Below, in pieces: positions 37,554-46,720 of a stretch of 64,000 bases of DNA. Made by a program: the position numbers and the translations under genes. Under the pieces are notes generated by a model that did no database searches, was not told where the DNA came from, and saw only the letters and a program-made list of their open reading frames with translations. Position 1 is the stretch's first letter. The number at the start of each line of letters is the position of its first letter. Source of the DNA: RHKX01 sp046330285 (lineage in GTDB: Bacteria; Actinomycetota; Thermoleophilia; Solirubrobacterales; 70-9); contig JAXLSX010000007.1 of NCBI GenBank assembly GCA_046330285.1, forward strand, positions 89,391 to 153,390. Direction: 5' to 3'.

Positions 37554-39201
37554 TCGACTCCTGAGTTGCGAAGGCGCTGATCAGCACGTACGGCGCCCAC
37601 CAGAGGATGAAGAAGTAGAACCAGTGGGTCGAGCCGACCTGGGTCGCGATCAGGACCGCGGCTCCGAGGGCGGCCACCTGGAGGGCGGTGCGGCGGCGCG
37701 GAACGAAGAAAAGCGCGGCGCCGAGTAGCACCGGGAAGACTCGCGCCACGTCCTGGAGGCCGCCGAGCGACGGCTCGAGCCCCCAGACGCTGAACGGCGA
37801 GCCGCGCGACGCCTGGTATCCGAACGTCCGGTCGTAGAACTCGCGGAAGCCGCCGTCGGGGAGCAGCGGCAGCAGGACGACCGCCCAGACCGCGACGAAG
37901 ACGGCCCCGAAGATCAGCGTCGAGCGGATCCGGCGCTCGCCGTTACCGGCCGCGAACAGCGGCGCCAGGGCGAGCGGGCCGAACTTGACCGCCGCCCCGA
38001 GCGCGATCGCCAGCCCGCGCTTCACCGGTGAGGAGAAGACGATCAGCGCCGCCACGAGCAGCGCCGCCACGAGGGCGTCGTTGCCGCCGTTGGCGTCGAG
38101 GGCGTAGAGCGTGTACGGGTAGGCGAGCCAGGCGAAGGCGAGCGCGATCCCGAGGTCGCGGCCGTCGCGACCGCCGCGGAGCCGGCGGCCGCAGAGGTAG
38201 AGGAGGCCGACCACCGCGAGGTCGAAGACGATCGCCGCGGCGTGCGCGGCCGGCAGCTCCTCGAGTCCGCCGCCCCACGGGAACAGCTGCTCGAACGGGA
38301 TGAAGGACAGGTAGCTGAGCGGCCCGTAGGAGTCGCCGCGGTCGATCAGCGTCGTGAACTGGCCGTCGTAGACGCCGTGGCCGCCGGCGATCCGGTCGGC
38401 GCCGACGACGTTCGCGAAGCCGATGTCGATCACCTGCGAGTCGACGACATTGAGGACGATCCGGAAGACGACCAGGCCCACGGCCGCGAACACGAGCCAG
38501 CGGACCGGCACCCACGGGATCAGCGGCCCGGGCCGGGTCCGGGGCAGGAAGCCGGCGATCAGCATCCGCCCGAACAGGTAGGCGAGCACCGGATAGACGA
38601 GCGGCACCGACCAGACGATGTCGCCCTTGTTGAAGAAGAACTGCGAGACCGAGAACGCCAGCAGCACCAGCAGGTCGAGGTGGAGCAGACGGAACGGCCG
38701 TCGCGGGTCGAAGAATGGCAGGACGAAGAGCAGGCAGAGCGGGATCCAGATCCATGCCTCGCTGACGTTGCCGGCGACGGCGTCCTCGTAGCCGCGGGCG
38801 AGCTTGACCTCGACCTGCTGGTTGCGCCAGGCCTCGACCACCTCGCCGGTCGCGTCGTCGATCACGACCTGAGCGACCTCGGTGCCGGCATCGAAGTAGT
38901 CGACCTGCCAGCGGTCGGTCCCCCTGGTCGCGACCCGCGGTTCCATCCCCGGGCTCTCGGCGCGCTCGTCGCGGACGGTCGCGGTGCCGTCGGCGATCGC
39001 GATCGCCTCCGAGCCGCTGAACTCGAACCCCGGCGGGGTCCGGTCGGGCGGCCCGACAGGGGTCAGCGGCGCGAGCGGCTCGGGCCCGAACGGGGGCTGG
39101 TGCGCGGGGTTCTCGGCCGCCGCCGGAGCGGCGACGGCGAGCGCGAAGGCGACCGCTGCCGCCAGCGCGAGGATCATCGGGCGAAGTCCCACGATGGCCA
39201 T
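37504..39201 (-). CDS. Polytopic membrane glycosyltransferase-like protein (GT87/DUF2029-type) with N-terminal PepSY-like domain
   Basis: About 565 aa. A signal-anchor (LALAAAVAFALAVAAPAAA) is followed by an extracytoplasmic stretch with a PepSY/YpmB-like segment (VDYFDAGTEVAQVVIDDATGEVVEAWR), then about ten transmembrane helices. An extracytoplasmic loop (DGQFTTLIDRGDSYGPLSYLSF) and conserved aromatics resemble polyprenyl-linked mannosyltransferases. It probably glycosylates envelope components using lipid-linked sugar. The ATG at 39201 faces the divergent hydrolase ATG with only 9 bp between. A longer open frame to 40740 is antisense and not used. The stop lies inside the convergent FAH gene. 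Confidence 0.78.
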   Translation of the reverse strand: MAIVGLRPMILALAAAVAFALAVAAPAAAENPAHQPPFGPEPLAPLTPVGPPDRTPPGFEFSGSEAIAIADGTATVRDERAESPGMEPRVATRGTDRWQVDYFDAGTEVAQVVIDDATGEVVEAWRNQQVEVKLARGYEDAVAGNVSEAWIWIPLCLLFVLPFFDPRRPFRLLHLDLLVLLAFSVSQFFFNKGDIVWSVPLVYPVLAYLFGRMLIAGFLPRTRPGPLIPWVPVRWLVFAAVGLVVFRIVLNVVDSQVIDIGFANVVGADRIAGGHGVYDGQFTTLIDRGDSYGPLSYLSFIPFEQLFPWGGGLEELPAAHAAAIVFDLAVVGLLYLCGRRLRGGRDGRDLGIALAFAWLAYPYTLYALDANGGNDALVAALLVAALIVFSSPVKRGLAIALGAAVKFGPLALAPLFAAGNGERRIRSTLIFGAVFVAVWAVVLLPLLPDGGFREFYDRTFGYQASRGSPFSVWGLEPSLGGLQDVARVFPVLLGAALFFVPRRRTALQVAALGAAVLIATQVGSTHWFYFFILWWAPYVLISAFATQESITPGRSTSSARPIRAS

Positions 39202-39210
39202 AATGAAGCG

Positions 39211-39999
39211 ATGACGGGACGCGCCGCCGGCCTTGCCTACGAGCGCACCGGCGCCGGTCCGCCGCTGGTGCTGATCCACGGCCTCGGTGCGACCCGCGGG
39301 ATCTGGCGCCCGCAACTCGATGCACTCGCCGCCGAACGGGACGTGATCGCGGTCGACATGCCCGGCTTCGGCGAGAGCCCCGCCCTCCCCGGGCCCGCGA
39401 CCCCCTGGGCCCTCGGCGACGCGATCGCCCGACTCTGCGACGAGCTCGGAATCGACCGGCCGCACCTCGCCGGCAACTCGCTCGGCGGCTGGGTCGCGCT
39501 CGAGATGGCGAAGGCGGGTAGGGCCGAGTCGACCTGCCTGATCTCGCCCGCCGGCCTCTGGCGGCAGCCGCTCGGGCCGCGCCGTGCCGATGCGCGCGGC
39601 TGGGCGCGGCGCCTGCGCCCGGTGGTCATGGCGATGACGAGGGTTGGGCTGCTCCGCGAGGCGATGCTGCGGACGAGCCTCGGGCTGCCGGAGCGAGCGC
39701 CGGCCGGAGCCGGGCGCGAGATGATCGCGGCCTGGATCGATGCGCCGGGGTACGAGTCGGCGAACGAGGAGATGCGCCGCTTCGTCTGCGAGGACCTCGA
39801 CCGGGTCCGGGTTCCGACGACGATCGTCTGGGGCGAGCTCGACCGCCTGGTCGCACCGCCCCGTCCCGAGCGCCGGCCTCCGGGCTCCCGCTTCCTGCGG
39901 ATCGAGGGAATCGGCCACACGCCGAACTGGGACGACCCTGAGCTCGTCGCGCGCCTGCTGCTCGAGGCGAGCTCGCCCGAACTCGCCCAGCGACGTTAG
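39211..39999 (+). CDS. Alpha/beta hydrolase
   Basis: 262 aa. LIHGLGATRGIW supplies the oxyanion hole, AGNSLGGW the nucleophile (Ser about 90), ELDRLV a candidate Asp, and GIGHTPNWD the His, a complete triad. Cytosolic; substrate unknown. The ATG at 39211 is 6 nt after a CATAAT box (39199-39204) that overlaps the start of the divergent gene, so one -10 element apparently lies within the neighbour's first codons. It ends 17 nt before the convergent PPOX-family gene. Confidence 0.82.
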   Translation: MTGRAAGLAYERTGAGPPLVLIHGLGATRGIWRPQLDALAAERDVIAVDMPGFGESPALPGPATPWALGDAIARLCDELGIDRPHLAGNSLGGWVALEMAKAGRAESTCLISPAGLWRQPLGPRRADARGWARRLRPVVMAMTRVGLLREAMLRTSLGLPERAPAGAGREMIAAWIDAPGYESANEEMRRFVCEDLDRVRVPTTIVWGELDRLVAPPRPERRPPGSRFLRIEGIGHTPNWDDPELVARLLLEASSPELAQRR

Positions 40000-40016
40000 C
40001 CCGGCGCGCGCGGGGG

Positions 40017-40592
40017 CTAGGGCTCCTGGGCGGGGAGGCCGTCGAGGCTGCGGGCGCCGCGCTCGCGCTGATGCCGCAGGTATCCGTCGGCACCCATCGT
40101 CCGCAGCCGCTTGGCCGAGGACAGCGCGTGGTGATCGCGCAGCCCCTCGAAGCTCATCAGCGGTACGCCGTAGCCGCACGAGTCGCCGACCCGCTCGACG
40201 TCGACGACGACGATCGACCGCCGCGCCTCGGGGATCGACGGGTCGTCGAAGGCACCGGCCTCGAAGAGCTCGTCGAAGCGCGGGTCGCCGGCGATCACGG
40301 CCTCGCCGCGGCCGTGCAGGCGAAGGATCCGGGGCGGCCCCTCGAACGAGCAGAACATGACGCAGATCCGGCCGTTCTCCCGCAGATGGGCGATCGTCTC
40401 GCTGCCGCTCCCGTGGGCGTCGAGATAGGCGACGCGGCGCGGGCCGAGCACGGCGAAGGAGCCGATCGGTCCCTTCGGCGAGACATTGACGTGGCCGTCG
40501 GCGCCGGCCGGGGCCGTCGCCACGAAGAACAGGGCCTGACGCGCGATCCAACCGCGGAGGTGATCGTCGATCTCGTCGAAGACCTTGGCCAT
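40017..40592 (-). CDS. Pyridoxamine-5'-phosphate-oxidase-family flavoprotein
   Basis: 191 aa, split-barrel FMN fold: ALFFVATAPAGADGHVNVSPKG, VAYLDAHGSGSETIAHLRENGRICVMF and EGPPRILRLHGRGEAV are typical of the PPOX-like group. These bind FMN or F420 and reduce or oxidise small molecules; many have no assigned substrate. The ATG at 40592 has no Shine-Dalgarno but a TACCCT box 6 nt upstream (40604-40599), a leaderless candidate. A longer reading to 40661 would overlap the divergent promoter. Confidence 0.82.
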   Translation of the reverse strand: MAKVFDEIDDHLRGWIARQALFFVATAPAGADGHVNVSPKGPIGSFAVLGPRRVAYLDAHGSGSETIAHLRENGRICVMFCSFEGPPRILRLHGRGEAVIAGDPRFDELFEAGAFDDPSIPEARRSIVVVDVERVGDSCGYGVPLMSFEGLRDHHALSSAKRLRTMGADGYLRHQRERGARSLDGLPAQEP

Positions 40593-40667
40593 GCGGAGAG
40601 GGTAGCCGGGCCGATCGGGACGCCGGCTCAAGGAAAACGGCATTCGTGCCGAATAGAACAATCAGGA

Positions 40668-43220
40668 ATGGGCGATCCGCTGTTCGGGGGTGGGAGCGCC
40701 GCTCCGACTGGACGCCTTCCCGTGAGCAAGCCCGACTCAAAGCGCGGTGCCGAACTCGCCGCCGATCCCCGGTGGATCGCGGGCTTTGCCGCCGTGATCG
40801 CGATCCCGCTGGTGCTCCAGCTCGCCACCGCCCTGGGACGGGTCGGCTCCCGCCCCTTCGACCGCGGCCTCAACGACTGGACCTACGAAGCCGTGATCGC
40901 GATCGCCGCCGTCGCGGTGATGGCGCGGGCACTGAGCTGCGATCGCGACCGGAAGGCATGGCTTGCGATCGGGATCGGGCTCTGCTCGTGGGCGATCGGC
41001 GATCTCTGGTTCCAGATCGCCTACGCGAGCAAGTCGTCGATCCCCTACCCCTCCCCCGCCGACGCCTTCTACGTGATCCAGTACGCCGCCTTCATCGTCG
41101 GCCTGCGGCTCCTCGGCGGCAGGCTTCAGGGCACGCCGGTGTTCTCCATGGCCCTGTTCATCTGGATCCTCGGGATCGCGACGCTCTGGTCCTGGCTGGT
41201 CTGGGACCAGGTCGCGGCGAACGCCGCCGGCAGCACCGCCGCGGTCGCGACGACCCTCGCCTACCCGGTGCTCGACCTGTTCCTGCTGGTCTCGGTCAGC
41301 GTGGCTCTCGCCGCGCGCAACTGGCGGCCGGACCCCGCCCTGCTGATCCTCGGCGCCGGGATCCTCGTGATGGCGGTCGCCGACTCCGTCTACGCCGTTC
41401 GTGTGGCCGGCGACACCTACACGGGGCGCGACCTCGGCGATGCGCTCTGGCCGATCTCGGCCGTCCTGATGGCGGCCGGCAGCGCGTTTCGCGGCTACCC
41501 GCCAGGGCGTCGCGACGAGGCCCGCGACGAGACGCTCGCCCGGGTCTTCGCGATCTGCGCCGCGCTCGTCGCGCTCGCAGTGCTGGTCGGCGATCACTAC
41601 TCGCGAACCGACACGATCACGGTCATCCTCGCGGCCGCGACGCTCGCGGCCGCCTGCGCGCAGCTCGTCGTCCTCGAGCAGGACCGGCGGCGCTCGATGC
41701 GCCGCGCCGAGCTCGCGGAGGCGAGGAGGGCCGCGGCGATGGCGGGGGCTCTCGACGCCGTGATCACGATCGACTCCGCCGGCATCATCCGCGAGTGGAA
41801 CGCCGCCGCGGAGCGGATGTTCGGCTACGAGGCCTCCGAGGTCACCGGCAGGAACTTCGCCGAGGTCGCGGTTCCCGCCGACGTCCGGCACGGGTACCAC
41901 GAGACCCTCCAATACGCGATCGAGGATCCGCGGGTCGAACCGCCCCCGCAGCGCTTCGAGGCGGCGGCGCTCGACGCGGGCGGCATCCGGTTCCCGATCG
42001 AGGGAGCGCTGGTCCGGGTCGACGGCAGGGAGACGCTGTTCACCTGGTTCCTGCGGGACATCAGCGAACGGCGGCGGCGCGAGCTCGAGCGCGAGCAGCT
42101 CGCGTCGATCGTCGACGCCTCCGAGGACGCGATGCTCTCGAAGGACCTCAGTGGCCGGATCACGGCCTGGAACGAGGCGGCGCAGCGCCTCTACGGCTAT
42201 ACCGCGGAGGAGGCCATGGGCAAGGCCATCTACGACCTGATCATCCCGCGCGACCGTCAGGGCGAGACGCGGATGGTCATGGCGAGCATCCAGGCCGGTA
42301 AGCCCATTGCCTTCGAGACCCGGCGCGTGACCAAGGACGGACGCGTCCTCGACGTCGCCGTCCATGCGTTCCCGCTGCGAGACGTCGCCGGAACCATCAT
42401 CGGAGCGACGACGATGGCCCGCGACGTCACCCGCCGGATCGAGCTCGAGGAGTCGGCGCGCCTCGACACGGAGGGCCGGCTCTGGCGCGAGCGGATCGTC
42501 ACCGCGCTCGATCGCGACGAGCTCGTCTTCTGGGGACAGCCGGTCGTCGACGCGGGCACCGGCGCGATCCACCACCACGAGCTCCTGATCAGGATGGAGC
42601 GCGAAGGCGAGACCATCGGCCCCGGCGCGTTCCTCCCCCACGCCGAGCAGACCGACCTGATCACCCTGATCGACCGCTGGGCCGTCCGCAAGGGCTGCGA
42701 GTTCGCGCGTGAACGGCCGGTGGCAATCAATCTGTCTGCCCGGAGCCTCTCGACCCCGGAGCTCGTCAGCGCGGTCGAGGCCGGGATCGCGGACGGCGCC
42801 CCGGCCGCGAACCTGATCTTCGAGATCACCGAGACCGCCGCCGTCGAGAATCTCGAGGCCGCGAACGAGCTGGTCGAGAGCCTGACCGAGCTCGGGTGCC
42901 ACGTCGCCCTCGACGACTTCGGCACCGGCTACGGGTCGTTCACCTATCTCAAGCACCTGCCCGTGACCGAGCTCAAGATCGACATCGAGTTCATCCGCGG
43001 GGTCGCCGACAACCCGACCGACGAACGGGTGGTCCGGTCGATCATCGACGTCGCCGCGATCTTCGGCATGCACACGGTCGCCGAGGGCGTCGAGGACGAG
43101 CGCACGCTCGAGGTACTGCGCGGTCTCGGGGTCGACTACGTCCAGGGTTATCTGCTCGGGCGACCGGCGAAGATGGAACCGGGTCGACGGAGCGGGACCG
43201 GGGCACCGGCACCCGCCTGA
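40668..43220 (+). CDS. Membrane c-di-GMP phosphodiesterase: multi-TM - PAS - PAS - EAL
   Basis: 850 aa. About nine transmembrane helices (about 35-335) form a sensory domain, followed by a short coil, PAS 1 (about 365-470, AAERMFGYEASEVTG), PAS 2 (about 485-600, AAQRLYGYTAEEAMG) and an EAL domain. The first motif is ELL rather than EAL, but the catalytic Glu stays (about 638). NLSAR, ITETA, DDFGTGYGSF and a late EGVED retain the other metal and catalytic residues, so hydrolysis is expected. No GGDEF domain. The start may be ATG 40668 (AGGA 2-3 nt away, or leaderless after TAGAAC) or GTG 40722. Confidence 0.9.
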   Translation: MGDPLFGGGSAAPTGRLPVSKPDSKRGAELAADPRWIAGFAAVIAIPLVLQLATALGRVGSRPFDRGLNDWTYEAVIAIAAVAVMARALSCDRDRKAWLAIGIGLCSWAIGDLWFQIAYASKSSIPYPSPADAFYVIQYAAFIVGLRLLGGRLQGTPVFSMALFIWILGIATLWSWLVWDQVAANAAGSTAAVATTLAYPVLDLFLLVSVSVALAARNWRPDPALLILGAGILVMAVADSVYAVRVAGDTYTGRDLGDALWPISAVLMAAGSAFRGYPPGRRDEARDETLARVFAICAALVALAVLVGDHYSRTDTITVILAAATLAAACAQLVVLEQDRRRSMRRAELAEARRAAAMAGALDAVITIDSAGIIREWNAAAERMFGYEASEVTGRNFAEVAVPADVRHGYHETLQYAIEDPRVEPPPQRFEAAALDAGGIRFPIEGALVRVDGRETLFTWFLRDISERRRRELEREQLASIVDASEDAMLSKDLSGRITAWNEAAQRLYGYTAEEAMGKAIYDLIIPRDRQGETRMVMASIQAGKPIAFETRRVTKDGRVLDVAVHAFPLRDVAGTIIGATTMARDVTRRIELEESARLDTEGRLWRERIVTALDRDELVFWGQPVVDAGTGAIHHHELLIRMEREGETIGPGAFLPHAEQTDLITLIDRWAVRKGCEFARERPVAINLSARSLSTPELVSAVEAGIADGAPAANLIFEITETAAVENLEAANELVESLTELGCHVALDDFGTGYGSFTYLKHLPVTELKIDIEFIRGVADNPTDERVVRSIIDVAAIFGMHTVAEGVEDERTLEVLRGLGVDYVQGYLLGRPAKMEPGRRSGTGAPAPA

Positions 43221-43243
43221 GCCAGCCAATGCTGCCCGCCCGC

Positions 43244-43249
43244 TAGGAT
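43244..43249 (+). promoter_or_regulatory. Candidate -10 (TAGGAT) for the riboswitch-terC transcript
   Basis: TAGGAT lies about 7 nt before the predicted 5' end of the riboswitch, in the short space after the preceding gene. Placement fits a dedicated promoter; no clear -35. Confidence 0.4.
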
Positions 43250-43255
43250 TCCCGG

Positions 43256-43376
43256 ACCGGAAGGGAAGTAGTTCTCGACGACGGTCGATCGTCAGCACGG
43301 GGCCCCGAGGCCCCCGGCGACCGTGGCCCCAGAGGCGAACCAAACCTTCGCGCTGTACGCACGAAAGGACGGTTCC
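43256..43376 (+). ncRNA. yybP-ykoY (Mn2+) riboswitch upstream of terC
   Basis: The 160-base leader before a TerC-family gene begins GGAAGGGAAGTAG (43259-43271), close to the conserved yybP-ykoY GGGGAGUAG box. A short hairpin (GACGA...TCGTC) and a variable GC-rich stem follow, then GGCGAACCAAACCTTCGC (43334-43351) and a closing segment GGACGGTTCC. Rfam's yybP-ykoY class is well known to precede alx/terC-type and P-type ATPase genes and to sense Mn2+. The call rests on motif resemblance and gene context; I could not run a covariance model. Confidence 0.75.
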
Positions 43377-43380
43377 CCGA

Positions 43381-44328
43381 ATGAGTACCCCCTCCCCCGA
43401 GTTCTTCGCCTGGTCGGGCCTGATCGCGGCGATTGCGATCCTGCTCCTGATCGACCTCCGCGTCATGCGCGGCCGCGACGGCGTCATGACCGCCCGGGCG
43501 GCGGCGATCGCCAGCGCCTTCTGGATCGGCCTCGCACTCGCCTTCGGCGCGCTGCTCGCGCTGACGTCGGGTGGCGCCGATGCCAGCGCCTACCTCGCCG
43601 GCTACCTGGTCGAGAAGTCGCTCTCGCTCGACAACGTGTTCGTCTTCCTGCTCGTCTTCGGCGCCTTCGGGATCGCGGCGAAGGAGCGGCACCGCCTGCT
43701 CTCCTACGGCATCGTCGGGGCGCTGGTCCTCCGCCTCGTCTTCATCCTCGTCGGGGCCGCCGCCCTGAGCGCGTTCGGCTGGCTCAACCTCGTCTTCGCG
43801 GCGATCCTGATCTGGACCGGATGGCGGTTGTGGTCGAGCCGTCACGACCACGGCGGCGAGGAGCGGCTCGTCGAGTCGATCCGGCGACGGCTGCCGATCG
43901 CCGAGGGCAACGACGCGCCCGGGTGGCTGACCCACGAGGACGGCCGGCGGGTGCTGACGGCCGGCGGCGCCGTCCTCGCGACCCTGATCGTCGTCGACGT
44001 GGTCTTCGCGATCGACTCGGTGCCGGCGATCCTCGCGATCACCGACGACGCCTACATCGTCTTCGCGGCCAACGCCTTCGCCCTGCTCGGCCTGCGTCCG
44101 CTGTTCTTCCTGGTGGCCGACCTCGTCGAGCGCCTCTACTACCTGAAGGCGGCGCTCGCGGTCCTGCTGGTCGTGATCGGGGCGAAGATGGCGGCGTCGT
44201 TCTGGGTCGGCAAGATCGGGCCGGAGATCACGCTGCCGGTGATCGCCCTCGTGCTCGGGACCGGCGTCGTCGCTTCGCTGCTGCGGCGCGACGACCCCGG
44301 CGCGGGTGCCGGAATGCCAATACGGTAG
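43381..44328 (+). CDS. TerC-family membrane protein (Alx-like manganese exporter)
   Basis: 315 aa, about nine transmembrane helices. TerC signatures are YLVEKSLSLDNVFVFLLVF (about 77-95) and its second-half counterpart VDVVFAIDSVPAILAI, whose Asp residues face the transport path. Alx in E. coli exports Mn2+ and is controlled by a yybP-ykoY riboswitch; the same RNA class precedes this gene. A Mn2+-homeostasis role is therefore well supported by context, though tellurite resistance names persist. The start ATG at 43381 immediately follows the riboswitch, so translation could be controlled by its folding. Confidence 0.92.
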   Translation: MSTPSPEFFAWSGLIAAIAILLLIDLRVMRGRDGVMTARAAAIASAFWIGLALAFGALLALTSGGADASAYLAGYLVEKSLSLDNVFVFLLVFGAFGIAAKERHRLLSYGIVGALVLRLVFILVGAAALSAFGWLNLVFAAILIWTGWRLWSSRHDHGGEERLVESIRRRLPIAEGNDAPGWLTHEDGRRVLTAGGAVLATLIVVDVVFAIDSVPAILAITDDAYIVFAANAFALLGLRPLFFLVADLVERLYYLKAALAVLLVVIGAKMAASFWVGKIGPEITLPVIALVLGTGVVASLLRRDDPGAGAGMPIR

Positions 44329-44333
44329 TCCCG

Positions 44334-45218
44334 ATGGAGCTGACCGAACGGGTACGGGCCTGGGAGGCCCGCGGCGGGCGCGAGCACCACCGCGGCCACG
44401 GCGTCCACGTCTACCGGCGCGAGGGCGAGGGGCCGCTCGTCCTGTTCCTGCACGGCTTCCCGTCGAGCTCCTACGACTGGCGGCAACTGCTCGACGAACT
44501 GCCCGGCCCGAACGTGCTCGCCTTCGACTTCCTCGGCTTCGGGCTCTCCGACAAGCCGCGCGACCACGTCTACACGCTCGGCTGGCAGGCCGATCTCGCC
44601 ACCGAGCTCGTCCGCCGCCACGCCGACGGCCGGCCGGTGTTCGTCGTCGCCCATGACATGGGGACGTCGGTCACCACGGAGCTGATGGCCCGCGACCTCG
44701 AGGGCCAGCTCGGGTTCGAGCTCGCCGGCGTGCTCCTCTTCAACGGCAGCATCGTGCTCGACGCGGCGACCCTGACGCCCTCGCAGAAGCTGCTCCGCGG
44801 ACCGCTCGGACCGATCGCCGCACGACTCAGCAGTCGCAGGGTCTTCGACCAGCAGTTCGGGTCGGTCTTCTCCGCCGGCCACCCGCTCACACCCGAGGAG
44901 GCCGACGATCAGTGGTGCCTGATCTGCCACGGCGGCGGACGCTCGATGGGCCACAAGCTGATCCACTACCTCGGAGAGCGAATCGAATTCGCGGACCGCT
45001 GGCACGGGGCGATCCGCGACTGGCGCGATCTCCAGCTGGCCTGGGGGCTGCTCGATCCGGTGGCGACGACCAACGTGCTCGACGCGCTCCGTCGCCTCCA
45101 CCCGGGCGTACCCGTCACCGAGCTCCCCGACCTCGGCCATTACCCGCAAGTGGAGGACCCGGCGCGGATGGCAGCCGTCGTCGCGGCGGCTCTGGCCGGA
45201 CCGGGCATCGACACGTAG
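44334..45218 (+). CDS. MEST/haloalkane-dehalogenase-like alpha/beta hydrolase with Asp nucleophile
   Basis: 294 aa. HGFPSSSYDW (40-49) and DFLGFGLSDKP (65-75) flank an elbow AHDMGTS in which Asp (about 108) replaces Ser, as in haloalkane dehalogenases and epoxide hydrolases. The late His is in LGHYPQVEDP. The overall wording (SSYDW, DFLGFGLSDKP, HYPQ-EDP) closely recalls the eukaryotic MEST/PEG1 group, whose substrate is not settled. The ATG at 44334 follows a TACGGT box (44321-44326) by 7 nt, with no Shine-Dalgarno. It lies 5 nt after terC. Confidence 0.8.
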   Translation: MELTERVRAWEARGGREHHRGHGVHVYRREGEGPLVLFLHGFPSSSYDWRQLLDELPGPNVLAFDFLGFGLSDKPRDHVYTLGWQADLATELVRRHADGRPVFVVAHDMGTSVTTELMARDLEGQLGFELAGVLLFNGSIVLDAATLTPSQKLLRGPLGPIAARLSSRRVFDQQFGSVFSAGHPLTPEEADDQWCLICHGGGRSMGHKLIHYLGERIEFADRWHGAIRDWRDLQLAWGLLDPVATTNVLDALRRLHPGVPVTELPDLGHYPQVEDPARMAAVVAAALAGPGIDT

Positions 45219-45274
45219 ACGGCTCCGCATCTTCTACCGAACCGGCACGGGTTCGCCGTAAATAGGGTGGCCGC

Positions 45275-46705
45275 GTGTCCGCGTTCGAGGAGGTTCACGT
45301 CGGGAGCATGGACCCGGAACGCTTCCGGGCCGTGGTCGGCGAGCGGTTCGACGAGATCGAGATCGGCATGGAGGACGGGCGCCGGCTCTTCCAAGGCCGG
45401 TCGATCTGGCACATCAACTCGACCGCCCGTGGAGGCGGCGTCGCCGAGCTCCTGCAGTCGCTGCTCGCGTACGTCCGCGGGGTCGGCCTCGACGCGCGCT
45501 GGGGGGTGATCCACGGCGAGCCGGAGTTCTTCGAGATCACGAAACGGATCCACAACCTCCTGCACGGAGTGCCCGGCGACGGCGGCGGCCTCGGCGACGA
45601 GGAGCGGGAGATCTACGAGCGCACCCTGGAACCGGCGTCCGAGGCGCTCGCGCAGATCGTCACCGGCCGCGACATCGTCTTCCTCCACGACCCGCAGACG
45701 GCCGGGATGATCGAGGCGCTGCTGCCGACCGGCGCGGTGATCGTCTGGCGCTGCCACGTCGGGCTCGACCACGCGAACGGGTTCGCGCGGCAGGCGTGGG
45801 ACTTCCTACGCCCCTACGTCGAGCGGGCGGATGCCTACGTCTTCTCGCGGCCCGACTTCATCTGGGAGGGCATCGACCGCGAGCGAGCCTTCATCGTCGC
45901 CCCCTCGATCGACATCTTCTCCGCCAAGAACCAGGAGCTCGGGCCGGAGGTGGTCGAGACGATCCTCGGGCGGATCGGCCTGCTCGCCGAGGATCCGGGC
46001 GACGACGGCGAGTTCATGCGCCACGACGGCAGCACCGGGCGCGTCGTCCGCCACGCGGAGCTCTACCAGGACGCACCCCTTCCCGACGACGCCGCGGTCG
46101 TCACGCAGGTGTCGCGCTGGGACCGGCTCAAGGACCCGGTCGGTGTCCTGGACGGGTTCGTAGGTCAGCTCGACGGCGGAAATCCCCACCTCGTCCTGGC
46201 CGGCCCCGCGACGACGGCCGTCGCCGACGATCCCGAAGGAGCGGGTGTCCTCGAGGAGCTGCTCGAGGCACGGAACCGGCTCAGCGTCGAGGAGCGGGCG
46301 CGGATCCACATCGCGTGCCTGCCGATGGACGACGTCGAGGAGAACGCGGCGATGGTCAATGCGATCCAGCGGTATTCGCAGATCGTCGTCCAGAAGAGCC
46401 TCGCGGAGGGCTTCGGACTGACGGTCGGAGAGGCGATGTGGAAGGGCAAGCCGGTGGTCGCCGGCGCCCGCGGCGGCATCCAGGACCAGATCACCGACGG
46501 CGTCAACGGCATCCTGCTCGCGGACCCCTCCGATCTCGCCGAGTACGGTGCCGCCGTCCGCCGCCTCCTCGACGACGAGCCGCTGCGCGTGCGGATGGGC
46601 ATAGCGGCACGGCGTGAGATCGAGGCCAACTACCTCGGCTCCCGTCACCTGCTCGACTACCTGCAGATGTTGCGGGCGCTTCTCGAGCGGCGCGGTCCCG
46701 GCTGA
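45275..46705 (+). CDS. treT: Trehalose synthase, TreT-type glycosyltransferase (GT4)
   Basis: 476 aa. The TreT family joins NDP-glucose and glucose reversibly to trehalose. The N-terminal half has WHINSTARGGGVAELL, VIWRCHVGLD and FLHDPQTAG; the GT-B C-terminal half has VVTQVSRWDRLKD, VVQKSLAEGFGLTVGEAMW and GGIQDQITDGVNG, the nucleotide-sugar-binding loop. Trehalose would serve as osmoprotectant. The GTG at 45275 is 6 nt after TAGGGT (45263-45268). A CGAACC/GGTTCG hairpin (45238-45255) lies just before and may end the previous transcript. Confidence 0.88.
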   Translation: MSAFEEVHVGSMDPERFRAVVGERFDEIEIGMEDGRRLFQGRSIWHINSTARGGGVAELLQSLLAYVRGVGLDARWGVIHGEPEFFEITKRIHNLLHGVPGDGGGLGDEEREIYERTLEPASEALAQIVTGRDIVFLHDPQTAGMIEALLPTGAVIVWRCHVGLDHANGFARQAWDFLRPYVERADAYVFSRPDFIWEGIDRERAFIVAPSIDIFSAKNQELGPEVVETILGRIGLLAEDPGDDGEFMRHDGSTGRVVRHAELYQDAPLPDDAAVVTQVSRWDRLKDPVGVLDGFVGQLDGGNPHLVLAGPATTAVADDPEGAGVLEELLEARNRLSVEERARIHIACLPMDDVEENAAMVNAIQRYSQIVVQKSLAEGFGLTVGEAMWKGKPVVAGARGGIQDQITDGVNGILLADPSDLAEYGAAVRRLLDDEPLRVRMGIAARREIEANYLGSRHLLDYLQMLRALLERRGPG

Positions 46706-46720
46706 GCGCGACCGCGGCCG

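Noticed and set aside
39202..40740. Open frame extending the membrane glycosyltransferase to 40740
   Set aside because: Antisense to the hydrolase and running through the PPOX gene in another frame; the signal-anchor starts at 39201.
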